Counted from the stretch's first letter, positions 8,730-17,721 are shown. The stretch is DNA of 64,000 nt from Oscillospiraceae bacterium (GCA_003343845.1 QAKK01000004.1:1-64000); one strand, 5' to 3'. The notes: generated by a model from the letters alone, not told the origin. Made by a program: numbers and translations.

Positions 8730-9710
8730 ATGGAAATTCGGCTTATACAGGTTGCAAAGAGCTTTGACAAAAGGCAGGTCATACATCCGACAACGCTGAC
8801 GATCGGGAGCGGGAGCTTTACAACGCTGCTCGGACCGTCCGGCTGCGGCAAAACGACGTTGCTGCGGATGATTGCCGGGCTGGAAACGCCGGATGACGGC
8901 GAGATCTGGCTGGACGACACCTGCGTTTATTCCCGGCAGCATAAGATCAATCTGCCGCCGGAAAAGCGGAATCTCGGCTTTGTCTTTCAGGATTTTGCGC
9001 TTTGGACGCATATGACGGTGTTAGAAAACGTGGCTTTCGGGCTGCGCGCAAGGAAGGACACAAGAGATCTGCAAAGCCGTGTGCGCGAGGCGCTGCGCAC
9101 CGTGCATCTCGAGGACTTTGAAAAGCGCTATCCCCATCAGCTTTCCGGCGGGCAGCAGCAGCGCGTTGCTTTTGCCCGCGCCATTGCCGTGAAACCCGGG
9201 TGCATTCTGTTTGACGAGCCGCTCTCGGCGCTGGACGCGCTTCTGCGGGAAGAAATGCGGCATGAGCTGACGGAGCTGACCTCCGCGCTCGGCATCACGT
9301 CGGTGTTTGTCACGCATGACCAGACCGAGGCGATGAGCATGAGCGACCGCATCGCCGTCCTGAACGGCGGCTGCGTGGAGCAGTATGCCGCGCCGGAAAC
9401 CGTCTACCACGCACCGGCAACCGCGTTTGTCGCGCGCTTTGTCGGCAAATCCAACTGGCTCAGCGAAACCGAGATGTTCCGTCCGGAAGCCGCCGCGCAG
9501 ACGCCGGGGAAGGACGCGCTGCATTTTGAGCTCCCGGTGCGGAGCGTGCAGTATCTGGGCAGCAGCTACGAGATCACGGTGCATTATCAGACAGTCACAT
9601 GGACACTGCACACCGGGCAGAAGACAAAGCCCGGCGATACCCTGTCCGTTTACATAAATCCGGATCAGATTATTACTTTTCAGAAAAAGAAAGAGGTTTT
9701 ATCAGCATGA
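8730..9710 (+). CDS. ABC transporter ATP-binding protein, iron(III)/spermidine type
   Basis: A 326-residue ATPase of an importer. Walker A GPSGCGKTT is at 35-43, the signature LSGGQQQR near 134, Walker B ILFDEP near 155, then the THDQTEAMSM His-loop and a C-terminal TOBE-like regulatory domain from about 240. The ATG at 8730 has GAGGAAC just before it; the reading frame is open further upstream but that stretch is the repeat and terminator and is not coding. Its stop overlaps the start of the solute-binding lipoprotein. Sequence and partner point to the FbpC/AfuC iron group, though spermidine/putrescine ATPases look alike. The permease partner is broken. Confidence 0.85.
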   Translation: MEIRLIQVAKSFDKRQVIHPTTLTIGSGSFTTLLGPSGCGKTTLLRMIAGLETPDDGEIWLDDTCVYSRQHKINLPPEKRNLGFVFQDFALWTHMTVLENVAFGLRARKDTRDLQSRVREALRTVHLEDFEKRYPHQLSGGQQQRVAFARAIAVKPGCILFDEPLSALDALLREEMRHELTELTSALGITSVFVTHDQTEAMSMSDRIAVLNGGCVEQYAAPETVYHAPATAFVARFVGKSNWLSETEMFRPEAAAQTPGKDALHFELPVRSVQYLGSSYEITVHYQTVTWTLHTGQKTKPGDTLSVYINPDQIITFQKKKEVLSA

Positions 9711-10771
9711 AAAAACGTATGATATCCATTCTGACGGCACTTTGTCTGTGCCTCGGTCTTGCCGCCTGCGGCACGACGCCCGCAGCCCCCGAGGCAACGC
9801 CGTCCGCAAGCACACCGACCGCGCCCGAAAGCACGGCGTCCGCTGCGGAAAATACCGAACCCAAGCTCTCCGGCAAGGTGACGGTCTATATGCCCAGCCC
9901 CGCCGGTCTTGCCGATAAGCTGGCGGCTGCCTTTACCGAAAAGACCGGTGTTGCGGTTGAGCAGTTTCAGGGAACCACCGGTGAGATCCTTGCAAGGCTC
10001 GAAGCCGAGCAGGCAAACCCCGTGGCGGATGTCGTGATCCTCGCCTCCTGGTCGGACGGTTTTGGCATGAAGGATGCGGGTAAGCTGGAAAGCTACACCC
10101 CCGCAAACGCAGACAAGGTCAATGCCGGCTGGATCGACGCGGACAATATGCTCTTCGGCTCCAGCGCGTCGGCGGTCGGCGTGATCTACAACACGACGGT
10201 CGTCTCCGAGCTGAATGCCGACTGGTCGGCGCTGGCAGATGGGCAGTATAAGGATCTGATTGCCATTCCCGACCCGGAGAAGTCCGGCGCATGCAAGGAC
10301 TTCCTTGCGGGCTTTGTGACCGGCATTGCCGACGGCGAAGCCATCCTGCAGAGCTGGGCGGACAACGGTCTGACGGTTCCCGGCGCAAACAAAGCGGCAC
10401 TGGAAGCCGTTACCACCGGTGAAAAGGGCATTCTGATCGCGGGCGTGGACTACAACGCCTATTCCTCCATGGCAAAGGGTGAGCCGCTGAAGATCTATTA
10501 TCCCGCATCCGGCACAGTGGTCAATCCCCGCCCTGCCATGATTCTGAAGACCGCGCCCAATATGGACAACGCCAAGGCGTTTGTGGACTTCCTGCTCAGC
10601 GAGGACGCGCAGAAGCTGGTTGCCGATGCCTATCTGCTGCCCGGACGCAGCGATGTGCAGTGCGAGAACCGCACCAATCTCTCTGACATCCCGCAGATTC
10701 CCACCGATTGGACGAAGATGATGGGCGTTGCCTCCGACACTGCGGCAAAGCTCAACAGCCTCTGCAAATAA
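9707..10771 (+). CDS. Solute-binding lipoprotein, iron(III) type (FbpA/AfuA-like)
   Basis: A 354-residue extracytoplasmic binding protein. The first 20 residues form a lipoprotein signal ending in LAAC with Cys20-21 region as anchor, followed by a Pro/Thr/Ala/Ser linker. The mature part begins KVTVYMPSPAG and contains the LEAEQANPVADV and FGSSASAVGVIYN segments typical of the iron-binding FbpA group. The start codon overlaps the ATPase stop by ATGA. Anion or phosphonate substrates cannot be excluded from motifs alone. Without the adjacent permease the system would need another permease to work. Confidence 0.85.
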   Translation: MKKRMISILTALCLCLGLAACGTTPAAPEATPSASTPTAPESTASAAENTEPKLSGKVTVYMPSPAGLADKLAAAFTEKTGVAVEQFQGTTGEILARLEAEQANPVADVVILASWSDGFGMKDAGKLESYTPANADKVNAGWIDADNMLFGSSASAVGVIYNTTVVSELNADWSALADGQYKDLIAIPDPEKSGACKDFLAGFVTGIADGEAILQSWADNGLTVPGANKAALEAVTTGEKGILIAGVDYNAYSSMAKGEPLKIYYPASGTVVNPRPAMILKTAPNMDNAKAFVDFLLSEDAQKLVADAYLLPGRSDVQCENRTNLSDIPQIPTDWTKMMGVASDTAAKLNSLCK

Positions 10772-10787
10772 GCGGGGCGGAGGACAT

Positions 10788-11183
10788 ATGAGATCGTTCA
10801 ATCCGAAAAAGAATCTGCCATCGGTGCTGCTGTTGCTGCTTCTTTGCGGTTTGATCCTCTGTCCCCTGATCACGGTTTTTGAAAAGGCGGTCATCATCGA
10901 TGGCCGCCTTGATCTGTATCAGGCATGGAGGACCATTGCAAATGCGGAAAACGTCCAGACCGTCTGCGCGGTGTTTCTTATTATGCCGATGCGTTGCTTT
11001 TGGAGAACGACACGACGCGGCGGGCAGGCGGATTCTGGTACAGAACGGGGCAAACCGATATCCCGGTGCGGCTGTACGACGGGCAGACACAGGGCATCGT
11101 ATTTGTCAGCGATCCGCAGTTGCGCAGCGCGGCGGCGCGGGATATGGCAGAGCAGGTGCTGTCCTGCGGGGGCGCCGCCGTGA
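10788..11183 (+). pseudogene. Truncated ABC permease (FbpB-like), 5' fragment joined to foreign sequence
   Basis: After a strong GGCGGAGG site the frame opens as a typical iron permease: cytoplasmic Lys-rich start, one hydrophobic segment (about residues 12-30), then a TIANAENVQTV stretch that in the family precedes the second membrane helix. From about base 10965 the similarity ends. The frame continues as Arg/Cys-rich nonsense to 11183, while a different frame opens into the tail of another gene. A real permease of this type has 500 or more residues and about 12 helices; only about 60 residues remain. The iron transporter of this operon is therefore broken here, or the assembly is wrong at this point. 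Confidence 0.75.
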
Positions 11184-11371
11184 TGACCGGTACGGCGGAA
11201 AAAGGCTCGTACAGCGAGGACTTAATCCGGAAGGGCAGGATGGCGATGCTTCGCTATCCGGTGCACCTCAATCACGCGCAGTTTGCGCAGCTTGCGGAGC
11301 AGAACGACTTCAGGCAGACGATTCCCTACCATTCCGCGGACTTTTCTGCCGCGCGGGAGATCCTGTTTTGA
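10966..11371 (+). pseudogene. 3' remnant of a probable metallo-beta-lactamase-fold (beta-CASP-like) hydrolase
   Basis: From about base 10966 a reading frame shifted relative to the permease fragment runs to TGA at 11371. It has no proper start and reads as the C-terminal part of a protein: YYADALLLEND, then GIVFVSDPQLRSAAARDMAEQVL, then an AVMTGTAEKGS stretch and a short HLNHAQFAQLAEQ segment. The order resembles the end of beta-CASP/MBL-fold nucleases, in which a late histidine segment follows a glycine turn, but the match is only by eye. It ends at a bidirectional terminator. The missing front part is not in the window. Confidence 0.5.
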
Positions 11372-11377
11372 CAAAAT

Positions 11378-11414
11378 AAAAGAACTCGGAACGCACCGCG
11401 TTCCGAGTTCTTTT
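11378..11414. terminator. Bidirectional terminator
   Basis: AGAACTCGGAACGC (11381-11394) pairs perfectly with 11398-11411; T-run on the right and A-run on the left, so it serves both the + strand remnant and the - strand gene ending at 11415. Confidence 0.9.
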
Positions 11415-11657
11415 TCAGAAGCATTTACGAATCAGCTTGACCAGCGCCCACACGGCGGTGACGAAGCCGAGGGCAGCGAGGAAAGCGACGATCTCGCGCG
11501 GAATCTCGCCCCGCAGGTTCAGCGAGAGCAGGGGATGCTCGGGATCCTTCTTATTCTTCAGCGAGACCGTGAAATCAAAGCGGCGGGAGATTGCCGCACG
11601 CGCTTTTCCCGCAAGGCGTTTTGCCTTGACCTTTGCCAGTGTGATCTTTCTGTTCAT
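11415..11657 (-). CDS. Small single-pass membrane protein, function unknown
   Basis: An 80-residue protein, very rich in Lys and Arg in its first half, with one hydrophobic segment (about residues 54-73, IVAFLAALGFVTAVWALVKL) and a basic C-terminus. An AGAAGGAGG ribosome site precedes the ATG, and a full promoter lies upstream, so it is a real gene despite its size. I do not recognise the family. The cationic N-terminal half could bind anionic lipid or nucleic acid at the membrane; that is inference only. Confidence 0.75.
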   Translation of the reverse strand: MNRKITLAKVKAKRLAGKARAAISRRFDFTVSLKNKKDPEHPLLSLNLRGEIPREIVAFLAALGFVTAVWALVKLIRKCF

Positions 11658-11707
11658 AAAGGAGCCTCCTTCTGCCGGATGGGCGAAGTTATTTTTTCTT
11701 TGCTTAT

Positions 11708-11736
11708 AGTATACGCGCTTTTGCGGACTTTTTCAA
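11708..11736 (-). promoter_or_regulatory. Promoter of the small membrane protein gene
   Basis: On the - strand: TTGAAA (11736-11731), 17-base spacer, TATACT (11713-11708). Confidence 0.8.
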
Positions 11737-11841
11737 GACAAAACCGAAAAAGGGCTTTTTTTTTCGCGCGCCTTCATGTATAATGGGAGTGCTTTATATA
11801 ATATACGGAAAGAATCTGCATGAAAAAAGTGAGGGCGACCC

Positions 11842-13104
11842 ATGCGTCTCGTTTCGCTGACTTTCCTTGCACTCTGCCTGCCGACGGCGGCAGCCGTATA
11901 TCGTATGCTCCCTGCGCGGGCGCGCGTCGGCGCGCTCCTTGCGCTCGATTTCGCATTTTACTGCCTTGCGGCTGGCAGCGCCTTCTGGCTCCTGCCGCTT
12001 CTTGCCGCTGTCACGGCGCTTGCGGCAGACAGCCGCCTTGCGCGCGGCGTTTGTGCCGCGCTCCTCGCGGCGCTGTTTTTCGCCTGTCGTGCTGTCGGCA
12101 TCCTGCCGATGGGGTTTGCGTTTTTTGTGCTCCGTGCCGTCGGCTTTCTGCTGGACGAACGGGAGAAACAGCCGCCTGCGGCGGTCGTCGCGTATCTGCT
12201 CTTTTTCCCTGCGGTGACGATGGGACCGCTCTTTGATTTTGACACTTTTCGCGCGGGGCTTGCCGCGCCGCCGGACACAAAACGGCGCGCCGACGCGGTC
12301 TGCCGCCTTGCGCGCGGACTTGTGCGCAAGTTCGTCTTCGCCGACCCGCTGCTTGCCGCCTACCGCGATCTCGCGATGCACGGCACGACGCTCGGCGCTG
12401 CGGTGACGCTTGTCGCCTTTTCGCTCTATCTGTATTTTGACTTTGCGGGCTATTCCGATATTGCCGTCGCGGTCGGCGGCATCTTCGGCTTTGACCTGCC
12501 CGAGAACTTCGATTATCCGTATGTCAGCCGCTCGGTCGGCGAATTCTTCCGCCGCTGGCACGCAACGCTCGGCAAGTGGCTTTTCCGCCACGTCTATCTG
12601 CCGCTCGGCGGCAGCCGGCAGGGCATGGCGCGCACGCTGCTGTCGCTTGCCGCCGTCTGGCTCTGCACTGCGCTGTGGCATGGCGCGACCGCCTGCTACC
12701 TTCTCTGGGGCGTCTACTTTTTTGTGCTGCTGGCCGTCGAAAAGCTCTGCTTTCCCAAGGGCTTCCGCATCGGGATCTTGCCGACGCTTCTGCTCGTCCT
12801 GCCCGGCTGGGTGTTCTTCTTTTCGGACGGTTTCGCAGCGGCGTCTGATTTCTTCGGGCGGCTCTTTTGCCTCGGCGGCACGCTGCTCTACAGCCGCGCC
12901 GATCTCTATGATGTTCTGCGCTATGCGCCGTTTCTGCTCCTGTCCGCCCTCGCGGCGACACCGCTGTTTCGGGATGCAATGCGCGCCGTCTGCCGCCGCC
13001 TCGGCGACCTGCCGCGGCATGCGGCGGCGCTCTGCGGCTTTGTGCTGGCACTTGCCTATGCGGCGGCGGGCGGCTATACGCCGTTTCTCTACGCGTCCTA
13101 TTGA
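11842..13104 (+). CDS. MBOAT-family membrane O-acyltransferase (AlgI/DltB-like)
   Basis: A 420-residue polytopic protein with about ten hydrophobic segments. It carries the MBOAT hallmarks: YLYFDFAGYSDIAVAVGGIFG, the SVGEFFRRWHATLGKWL segment and ALWHGATACYLLWG with the proposed catalytic His. AlgI-type members pass acetyl groups across the membrane to an extracytoplasmic transferase that modifies alginate, cellulose or wall polymers. The next gene encodes such a partner, eight bases downstream. The polymer is not evident, as no polymer synthase gene is near. A TATAAT at 11779-11784 with no clear -35 precedes the gene; GAGGG lies before the chosen ATG. Confidence 0.88.
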   Translation: MRLVSLTFLALCLPTAAAVYRMLPARARVGALLALDFAFYCLAAGSAFWLLPLLAAVTALAADSRLARGVCAALLAALFFACRAVGILPMGFAFFVLRAVGFLLDEREKQPPAAVVAYLLFFPAVTMGPLFDFDTFRAGLAAPPDTKRRADAVCRLARGLVRKFVFADPLLAAYRDLAMHGTTLGAAVTLVAFSLYLYFDFAGYSDIAVAVGGIFGFDLPENFDYPYVSRSVGEFFRRWHATLGKWLFRHVYLPLGGSRQGMARTLLSLAAVWLCTALWHGATACYLLWGVYFFVLLAVEKLCFPKGFRIGILPTLLLVLPGWVFFFSDGFAAASDFFGRLFCLGGTLLYSRADLYDVLRYAPFLLLSALAATPLFRDAMRAVCRRLGDLPRHAAALCGFVLALAYAAAGGYTPFLYASY

Positions 13105-13112
13105 GGTGCGGC

Positions 13113-14165
13113 ATGAGGAACCGTCTGTTTCTTTCGCTCACGGCGGCGCTTTCGCTCGCCATGATGCTGTTTGCCGTCCTTGCGCCCGCCCCGGCAAAGC
13201 TGCCGTATGAAGGGCGCGCGCCGTCGCGCTTTTCCATGGACGATCCGGACGCTTATTTTTTCGACCGTCTGCCGCACCGCACGGCACTGCTCACGCTCTG
13301 CCGTGTCATCGAATTTGCCCTCGGCAAGAACGAGTACGGCGGCGCATTCTGCGGCAAGAACGGCTATATCTTTTCCAATGAAAACACGGATGAAGCCGTC
13401 CTCGCGCGCAACCTCGCGGCGTTTGCCGCTTTTGCCGAAACGGCGGACATTCCGCTTTACACTGCGCTTGTGCCGTCCAAGACCGATGCGCTCCCCGGGC
13501 TGCTGCCGCCGCTTTACACGGCGGCGCGGGACGCACTGTGGGAGAGGGCGAAGACCGCGCCTGCATATCTCGACCTGCTTCCGTCCCTGCGCACGGCGGG
13601 CGGCGCAGGGAAGTACATCTATTATCGCGGCGACCACCATCTGACTTCGCTCGGCGCTTATTATGTCTACCGGCAGCTTGCCGCGCCGCTCGGCTTTTCG
13701 GCGGCGGATGCGGCGGACTTCGCGGTCTCGGTGGTGTGCGCCGACTTTGCGGGCAGCGACGCGCGGCGGTTGCTCACCGCCGCCGACGACCGCATCGCGC
13801 TTTTCCGTGCGCGGGGGGACAGTGCCATCACCGTCACGACGGACGGTGCAGTGCGCCGCGGGCTGTACGATTTTGACGCGTGCGGCGGGGATGACCCGTA
13901 CGGCGTGTTCCCCGGCTACGGTGCGGGGTATACGACCATCCGGCATGCCGACGCGCACCCGCGCATCCTCGTGCTGTGCGACAGCTACGGCTGTGCGCTT
14001 GCCCCGTTCCTTGCGCGGCACTTCGATGTGGATCTCGTCGATCTGCGTTACGCCGCGCCGGATGTGCGCGGACTTCTGCGCGAAGAAAACTACACCGCCG
14101 TGCTCTGCTACTACGGCATGGACACGCTGGCGGCGCATGAAATTCTGTACAAACTGCAAGGATGA
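13113..14165 (+). CDS. DHHW/AlgJ-like extracytoplasmic acetyltransferase partner
   Basis: A 350-residue protein with an N-terminal signal anchor (about residues 4-25) and a SGNH-like periplasmic-type domain. RGDHHLTSLGAYYVY near residue 175 is the D-H-H motif of the DHHW/AlgJ family, and ILVLCDSYGCALAPFL near 290 holds the expected Ser nucleophile. Members take acetyl groups from an MBOAT channel and place them on an exopolysaccharide or wall polymer. The start at 13113 follows a GAGG site; a TTG four codons upstream overlaps the preceding stop and is less likely. The stop overlaps the first possible start of recG. Confidence 0.8.
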   Translation: MRNRLFLSLTAALSLAMMLFAVLAPAPAKLPYEGRAPSRFSMDDPDAYFFDRLPHRTALLTLCRVIEFALGKNEYGGAFCGKNGYIFSNENTDEAVLARNLAAFAAFAETADIPLYTALVPSKTDALPGLLPPLYTAARDALWERAKTAPAYLDLLPSLRTAGGAGKYIYYRGDHHLTSLGAYYVYRQLAAPLGFSAADAADFAVSVVCADFAGSDARRLLTAADDRIALFRARGDSAITVTTDGAVRRGLYDFDACGGDDPYGVFPGYGAGYTTIRHADAHPRILVLCDSYGCALAPFLARHFDVDLVDLRYAAPDVRGLLREENYTAVLCYYGMDTLAAHEILYKLQG

Positions 14166-14182
14166 AAAAGGAGGGAACAACC

Positions 14183-16309
14183 ATGTCGGCACTCGACCTG
14201 CCCGTGACAAAGCTGACCGGCATCGGCAAGGTCAAGGCGGAAGCCTTTGGCAAGCTGTCGATCCGCACCGTCGGCGACCTCCTTTTGCATTTTCCGTCGC
14301 GGTACGAGAACCGCGGGCTGATCACCCCGCTGCGTGACGGCAGCCTCACGATGGCGCAGTCCTATGTGCTCACGGTGGCAACGCCGCCGCGGTCGGCGCG
14401 CATCGGCGGGCGCATGACGATCACCAAGTTCCGCGCTTTTGACGACAGCGGGACGATCGAGGTCACCTATTTCAACCAACCTTATGTCGCCGACCGGATT
14501 CATGTCGGCGAAACTTTCCGCTTTTACGGGCGGCTGACCGAGAAGAAGGGCAAGTATTCGCTCCCTTCGCCGACGGCGGAGCCGGTGCTGCCCGACCGTC
14601 CGCTCCCCGCGCTCTATGCGGTCTATCCGCTGGCGGCGGGGCTGAACAACAATACAATGCGTGCCTGCGTTGCGCAGGCGCTCGACCTTGCGCATGCCGA
14701 GCTCGGCGAAATTCTGCCCGAGGACATCCGCCGCGCCTATTCGCTCGCGACCTACGCGTATGCGATCGAGAATATCCACAGACCGCCCGATACGGCGGCG
14801 CTCGACCGCGCGGCGCGCCGCCTCGCCTTTGACGAGATGCTGGAGAGCGCGCTTGCCGCGCGGCTGATGCGCGCAAAACAGACGCGCGTCACGGCGCAGC
14901 GCATGGCGGACACCGATGTGTCGCCGCTTACGGCGGCGCTGCCGTTTGCGCTGACCGGCGCGCAGAAACGCACGGTGGACGAGATTTGCGCCGACCTTGC
15001 GCGCGGCAAGAGCGCCGATGCGCCGCGCATGGCGCGCATCATCGTCGGCGACGTGGGCAGCGGCAAGACCGCCTGCGCGCTCGCCGCAATTTATATTGCG
15101 CTTAAAAACGGCTGCCAGGCTGTACTGATGGCGCCGACCGAGATCCTCGCGGCGCAGCACTTTGCCGACATCGAGCCGACGCTTGCGCGCTTCGGCTACA
15201 CGACCGAAAAGCTGACCGGCTCGACCGGCGCCGCCGAAAAGCGGCGCATCAAGGCGGCGGTCGCGGCGGGGGACTGCGACCTCGTGATCGGCACGCACGC
15301 GCTGATCGAGGACGACGTGACTTTTGCCCGCGCGGGACTGGTCGTCTGCGACGAGCAGCACCGCTTCGGCATCGCACAGCGGGCAAAGCTGCTTGCCGCC
15401 TGCCCGCGCGCACATATGCTCGTCATGAGCGCAACGCCGATTCCGCGCACGCTGTCGCTGGTGCTGATGGGCGACCTCGACGTCTCGCGGCTCGACGAAA
15501 TGCCGCCCGGACGGCAGAAGGTGGACACCTTCTTTGTGGACAGCGGCTACCGCGCGCGGCTGAACAGCTTCATTGAAAAGCAGGTCGCGGCGGGCGGACA
15601 GGTCTATGTGGTCTGCCCCGCGATTGAGCCCGCCGATGACGACGCGGACGACTGCCTTACGGTCAGCGCGTTCGGCGCGGCACGCGAGGACACGCCGCCG
15701 CTGCGCAGTGCGACCGAGGTTGCCGACGCGCTGCGCGCGCGTTTCCCGCAGTTTGCGGTCGAGCTTGTCCACGGCAAGCTCCGCCCCGCGCAGAAAAACG
15801 ACATTATGACCCGCTTTGCGGCGGGTGAGATTCAGATCCTCGTCTCCACCACAGTCATCGAGGTCGGCATCAACGTGCCGAACGCCTCGCTGATGATCGT
15901 AGAGAATGCCGAGCGCTTCGGGCTGTCCCAGCTGCATCAGCTGCGTGGCAGAGTCGGGCGCGGCACGCGCAAGTCCTATTGCGTGCTCGTCTCGGACGCG
16001 AAGGGCGAGAATGCCGAGCGGCGTCTGCGCCTCATGACCAAGACGAACGACGGCTTTGTCATCGCGGACGAGGACTTAAGAATGCGCGGTCCCGGCGACT
16101 TTCTCGGCACGGACGGCGCAAGACAGAGCGGCGAGGGACGATATTTCCGCATGGCGGCGATGTGCAACGACCCGCGCCTCTTCGAGGACGCAACGCACGC
16201 CGCCGAAACGCTGCTTGCCGCCGACCCGCAGCTTGCGGGCGAGCGGCTTGCGCCGCTGCGCGCACGGCTGGATGCCGTGCTGCACTACGGCGGCGACACG
16301 ATGAACTGA
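14183..16309 (+). CDS. recG: ATP-dependent DNA helicase RecG
   Basis: A 708-residue helicase that remodels stalled forks and Holliday junctions. The N-terminal wedge/OB domain (about 1-200, with the LHFPSRYENR stretch) precedes two RecA-like domains. Walker A GDVGSGKTACA is near 288, DEQH near 389, SATPIPRT near 417, and the RGRVGRG motif VI near 590. Length is typical for RecG. Start at 14183 follows AAGGAGGG at the proper distance; an ATG seven codons upstream lies before that site. The overlap with the acetyltransferase gene suggests the same transcript. Confidence 0.96.
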   Translation: MSALDLPVTKLTGIGKVKAEAFGKLSIRTVGDLLLHFPSRYENRGLITPLRDGSLTMAQSYVLTVATPPRSARIGGRMTITKFRAFDDSGTIEVTYFNQPYVADRIHVGETFRFYGRLTEKKGKYSLPSPTAEPVLPDRPLPALYAVYPLAAGLNNNTMRACVAQALDLAHAELGEILPEDIRRAYSLATYAYAIENIHRPPDTAALDRAARRLAFDEMLESALAARLMRAKQTRVTAQRMADTDVSPLTAALPFALTGAQKRTVDEICADLARGKSADAPRMARIIVGDVGSGKTACALAAIYIALKNGCQAVLMAPTEILAAQHFADIEPTLARFGYTTEKLTGSTGAAEKRRIKAAVAAGDCDLVIGTHALIEDDVTFARAGLVVCDEQHRFGIAQRAKLLAACPRAHMLVMSATPIPRTLSLVLMGDLDVSRLDEMPPGRQKVDTFFVDSGYRARLNSFIEKQVAAGGQVYVVCPAIEPADDDADDCLTVSAFGAAREDTPPLRSATEVADALRARFPQFAVELVHGKLRPAQKNDIMTRFAAGEIQILVSTTVIEVGINVPNASLMIVENAERFGLSQLHQLRGRVGRGTRKSYCVLVSDAKGENAERRLRLMTKTNDGFVIADEDLRMRGPGDFLGTDGARQSGEGRYFRMAAMCNDPRLFEDATHAAETLLAADPQLAGERLAPLRARLDAVLHYGGDTMN

Positions 16310-16331
16310 TCCATCGGAAAGGAAGATGACC

Positions 16332-17561
16332 ATGCAAAACAGACCGCTTGCGGACAGGCTTCGCCCCGAGAGCCTGGACGACATCGTCGGACAGACGCAT
16401 CTCTTCGGCAAAAACGGCGTGGTCCGCAAAATGCTGGAGAGCGGCAGAGTGACCAATATGATCTTTTTCGGTCCGCCCGGCACGGGTAAGACCACCGCGG
16501 CAAATATCGTGGCAAAGCAGTCGGGCATGGCGCTCCACAAGCTGAATGCGACCACCGCGTCGCTCTCGGACGTGAAGGAGGTCGTCGCCCAGTCGCAGAA
16601 TCTGTTCGGCGCGGCGGGCACGCTGCTCTATCTCGACGAGATCCAGTATTTCAACCGCAAACAGCAGCAGTCGCTGCTCGAATACATTGAGGACGGGCGC
16701 GTCACGCTGATCGCCTCGACCACCGACAACCCGTATTTCTGCATTTACAACGCGATCCTGTCGCGGTGCGCGGTTTTTGAGTTCAAGCCCGTTCCGGCAG
16801 ACGAGATCAAGCGCGCGCTCCGCCGCGGATTGGATGTGCTGAACGCCGACAGCGGACGCACAACGACAGCGGACGAGGAAGCGCTTGACTTTATCGCGGG
16901 CGTGGGCGGCGGCGACGTGCGCAGTGCGCTCGGCGTGCTCGAAAACGTCTATGCGGTGGCAAAGAAGACGATCACAAAGGCGGATGCCGAGCAGTTTACC
17001 CCGGCATTCGTCGGCAATTTCGACCGCGCGGGCGATGTGCACTATGATCTGCTGTCCTGCCTGCAAAAGTCCATCCGCGGCTCCGACCCGGATGCGGCGG
17101 TCTTCTACCTTGCGCGCATCCTCGAGGGCGGCGACCTGCTCTCGGCGTGCCGCAGACTGCTGGTCATCGCCGCCGAGGACATCGGGCTTGCCTATCCGCA
17201 GGGCATCATCCTTGCCAAGGCATGCGTGGACAGCGCGCGCGAACTCGGTCTGCCCGAGGCGGTGATCCCGCTTGCTGACCTTGCGGTTGCGCTGGCGACC
17301 GCGCCCAAGTCCAACAGCGCCTATGCGGCGTACCACGCCGCCGTCGGCGATCTTGCGGCGGGGCACGGGCAGGAAGTGCCGCTCCATTTGCAGTCCCCGC
17401 TTTTCAAGGGCTACAAGTACCCGCATGACTACCCGAATCACTATGTGAAGCAGCAGTACCTGCCGCGTGATCTTGCGGACAGGCAGTATTACGTCTTCGG
17501 CGAAAACAAGACCGAACAGACTGCCAAGGCGTACTGGGACAAGATCAAGGGCGAAAAATAA
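16332..17561 (+). CDS. rarA: Replication-associated recombination protein A (MgsA/RarA ATPase)
   Basis: A 409-residue AAA+ ATPase of the RarA/MgsA/WRNIP1 family, related to clamp-loader subunits and acting at stalled replication forks. It shows the family opening ADRLRPESLDDIVGQ, Walker A FFGPPGTGKTT near 45, Walker B LYLDEI near 100, the sensor ASTTDNP, and a C-terminal tetramerisation domain with AAEDIGLAYPQ and NHYVKQQYLP. The ATG at 16332 follows AAAGGAAG; an ATG six bases before is too close to it. It begins 22 bases after recG and probably shares its transcript. Confidence 0.93.
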   Translation: MQNRPLADRLRPESLDDIVGQTHLFGKNGVVRKMLESGRVTNMIFFGPPGTGKTTAANIVAKQSGMALHKLNATTASLSDVKEVVAQSQNLFGAAGTLLYLDEIQYFNRKQQQSLLEYIEDGRVTLIASTTDNPYFCIYNAILSRCAVFEFKPVPADEIKRALRRGLDVLNADSGRTTTADEEALDFIAGVGGGDVRSALGVLENVYAVAKKTITKADAEQFTPAFVGNFDRAGDVHYDLLSCLQKSIRGSDPDAAVFYLARILEGGDLLSACRRLLVIAAEDIGLAYPQGIILAKACVDSARELGLPEAVIPLADLAVALATAPKSNSAYAAYHAAVGDLAAGHGQEVPLHLQSPLFKGYKYPHDYPNHYVKQQYLPRDLADRQYYVFGENKTEQTAKAYWDKIKGEK

Positions 17562-17616
17562 TGTGCGGCTGTTTCCCCGCATTTTTGCACATACTAACAT
17601 CGCTTGCCGGACGAAC

Positions 17617-17721
17617 ATGGATAAAAAGTTGTTTTTATACGGTTTTGTCGTGGGGCTGTGCGCCTGCATCCTGCTGGGTGCGGTTCTTGCGTTTTGCCTC
17701 GGCAGGTTGTTCTGGATGTGA
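17617..17721 (+). CDS. Possible 34-residue membrane peptide
   Basis: A short frame encodes two basic residues followed by one long hydrophobic segment (FLYGFVVGLCACILLGAVLA) and a short tail. Composition is that of a single-pass membrane peptide, but no ribosome site is visible before the ATG and the frame lies in the gap between rarA and the pseudouridine synthase gene, so it may be chance. Confidence 0.25.
   Translation: MDKKLFLYGFVVGLCACILLGAVLAFCLGRLFWM

Noticed and set aside
14111..15937. A 608-codon - strand frame opposite recG
   Set aside because: Antisense shadow of RecG; no motif and no start signals.
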